A stretch of DNA of 64,000 nucleotides from the NCBI GenBank assembly GCA_948144175.1, contig CANXME010001290.1, positions 882,501 to 946,500 on the forward strand, written 5' to 3'. Numbering within the stretch: the first letter of the stretch is position 1; each line of letters starts with the position of its first letter. The DNA is from Closterium sp. NIES-65 (taxonomy: Eukaryota > Streptophyta > Zygnematophyceae > Desmidiales > Closteriaceae). Positions 63,774 to 64,000 of this stretch are shown here, piece after piece. The translations under genes and the position numbers were made by a program. Below the pieces are notes generated by a model. It saw only the letters and a program-made list of their open reading frames with translations. It had not been told where the DNA came from and ran no database searches.

Positions 63774-64000
63774 TACTGCTGCTTCTCATACTGTGTGCCG
63801 TTTGTTGGGTATGGCAGGGACCCGTCGAAGAAGCCAAGGATTTGCGCTCCTTCCATCATCAGCTCGAATTCGAACGACTAGGTAAAGAAATCCTTCCCGT
63901 CGAAGGGTTTTGTCATTTGCAGTTTTAGAACGTGCGCGAACTGCGACTAAACTTGTAGTGCGTCCAGCGTTCTCTCTTGTCCCGGTGCAGATTGTGGTTG
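63774..64000 (-). pseudogene. E8 copia gag fragment, inverted copy
   Basis: Minus strand carries the same gag text as 45095-45321 (KPFDGKDF, GAQILGFFDGSLPY). It shows that host DNA flanking N3 was duplicated along with it. Cut by the window end. Confidence 0.85.

Larger units (their letters stand above)
53906..64000. repeat. Right arm of giant inverted duplication (continues past window)
   Basis: Inverse of the left arm, running to the last base of the window, so the full arm is longer. About 1.8 kb longer than the left arm after allowing for the left-arm LTR; the excess lies in the satellite, where a 2.1-2.4-kb block is duplicated (57.6-59.7 kb against 59.7-61.9 kb). Confidence 0.95.

Noticed and set aside
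45095-64000. Palindrome as a pure sequencing or assembly fold-back
   Set aside because: The arms differ by a TSD-flanked LTR, block duplications and scattered substitutions, which a folded read would not create. Not fully excluded without reads.

Overview
This window looks like repeat-rich nuclear DNA of a green plant-lineage eukaryote, most likely a streptophyte (a charophyte alga or similar; inferred). The evidence is Ty1/copia and Ty3/gypsy retroelements primed by initiator-tRNA-Met-type sites (TGGTATCAGAGC-like), plant-type leucine-rich repeats carried one per ~72-nt exon in the same intron phase, Harbinger- and Mutator-like non-autonomous DNA elements, and no bacterial-style gene organisation. 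No intact single-copy gene was found. Almost everything is transposon, transposon remnant or satellite.

Layout. 1-2541: 3' end of a copia element with an intact RT-RNase H frame (E1). 2542-9120: an LRR gene or gene remnant on the minus strand, with an LRRNT exon plus at least eight LRR exons, interrupted by a Mutator-like element and a 425-bp tandem duplication. 9121-11484: mostly unassigned, with a Harbinger-like element at 10080-10782. 11485-14125: copia E2 (LTR, PBS, gag, protease), broken. 14175-21395: copia E4 (gag, PR, IN, partial RT), split by the integrase-deleted copia E3 on the opposite strand (14604-18919, duplicated site CAGCA). 21396-22215: GTCGAC-rich repeats. 22400-25494: degenerate copia E5. 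25497-28149: gypsy pol remnant on the minus strand, split by non-autonomous LTR element N1. 28155-34972: complete but defective copia E6 with 5-bp duplicated site AGATT. 35293-41003: degenerate copia E7 on the minus strand with a tandem LTR/UTR array. 41240-43480: gypsy RT remnant holding the nested element N2 and a Harbinger-type MITE. 43637-43993: a miniature TRIM element. 44580-45321: gag remnant related to E2 with a solo LTR. 45095-64000: a giant inverted duplication.

The standout structure is 45095-64000. It is a ~19-kb palindrome whose arms each hold an LTR-flanked, coding-free element (N3) filled with about 108 (left) and 137 (right) copies of a 65-bp GC-rich satellite. The satellite is built from three sub-repeats sharing the core GCGGCCCCGCCGCC. 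Related motifs occur as short arrays in the 5' leaders of copia elements in this window, so the satellite appears to be an amplified retrotransposon leader. A solo LTR with duplicated site GCGGG lies only in the left arm, and the right arm keeps the empty site, so that insertion followed the inverted duplication. The elements share a 3' UTR motif, PBS and LTR ends. This suggests that the coding-free elements are mobilised by the copia machinery, but no single copy here has all the needed domains intact.
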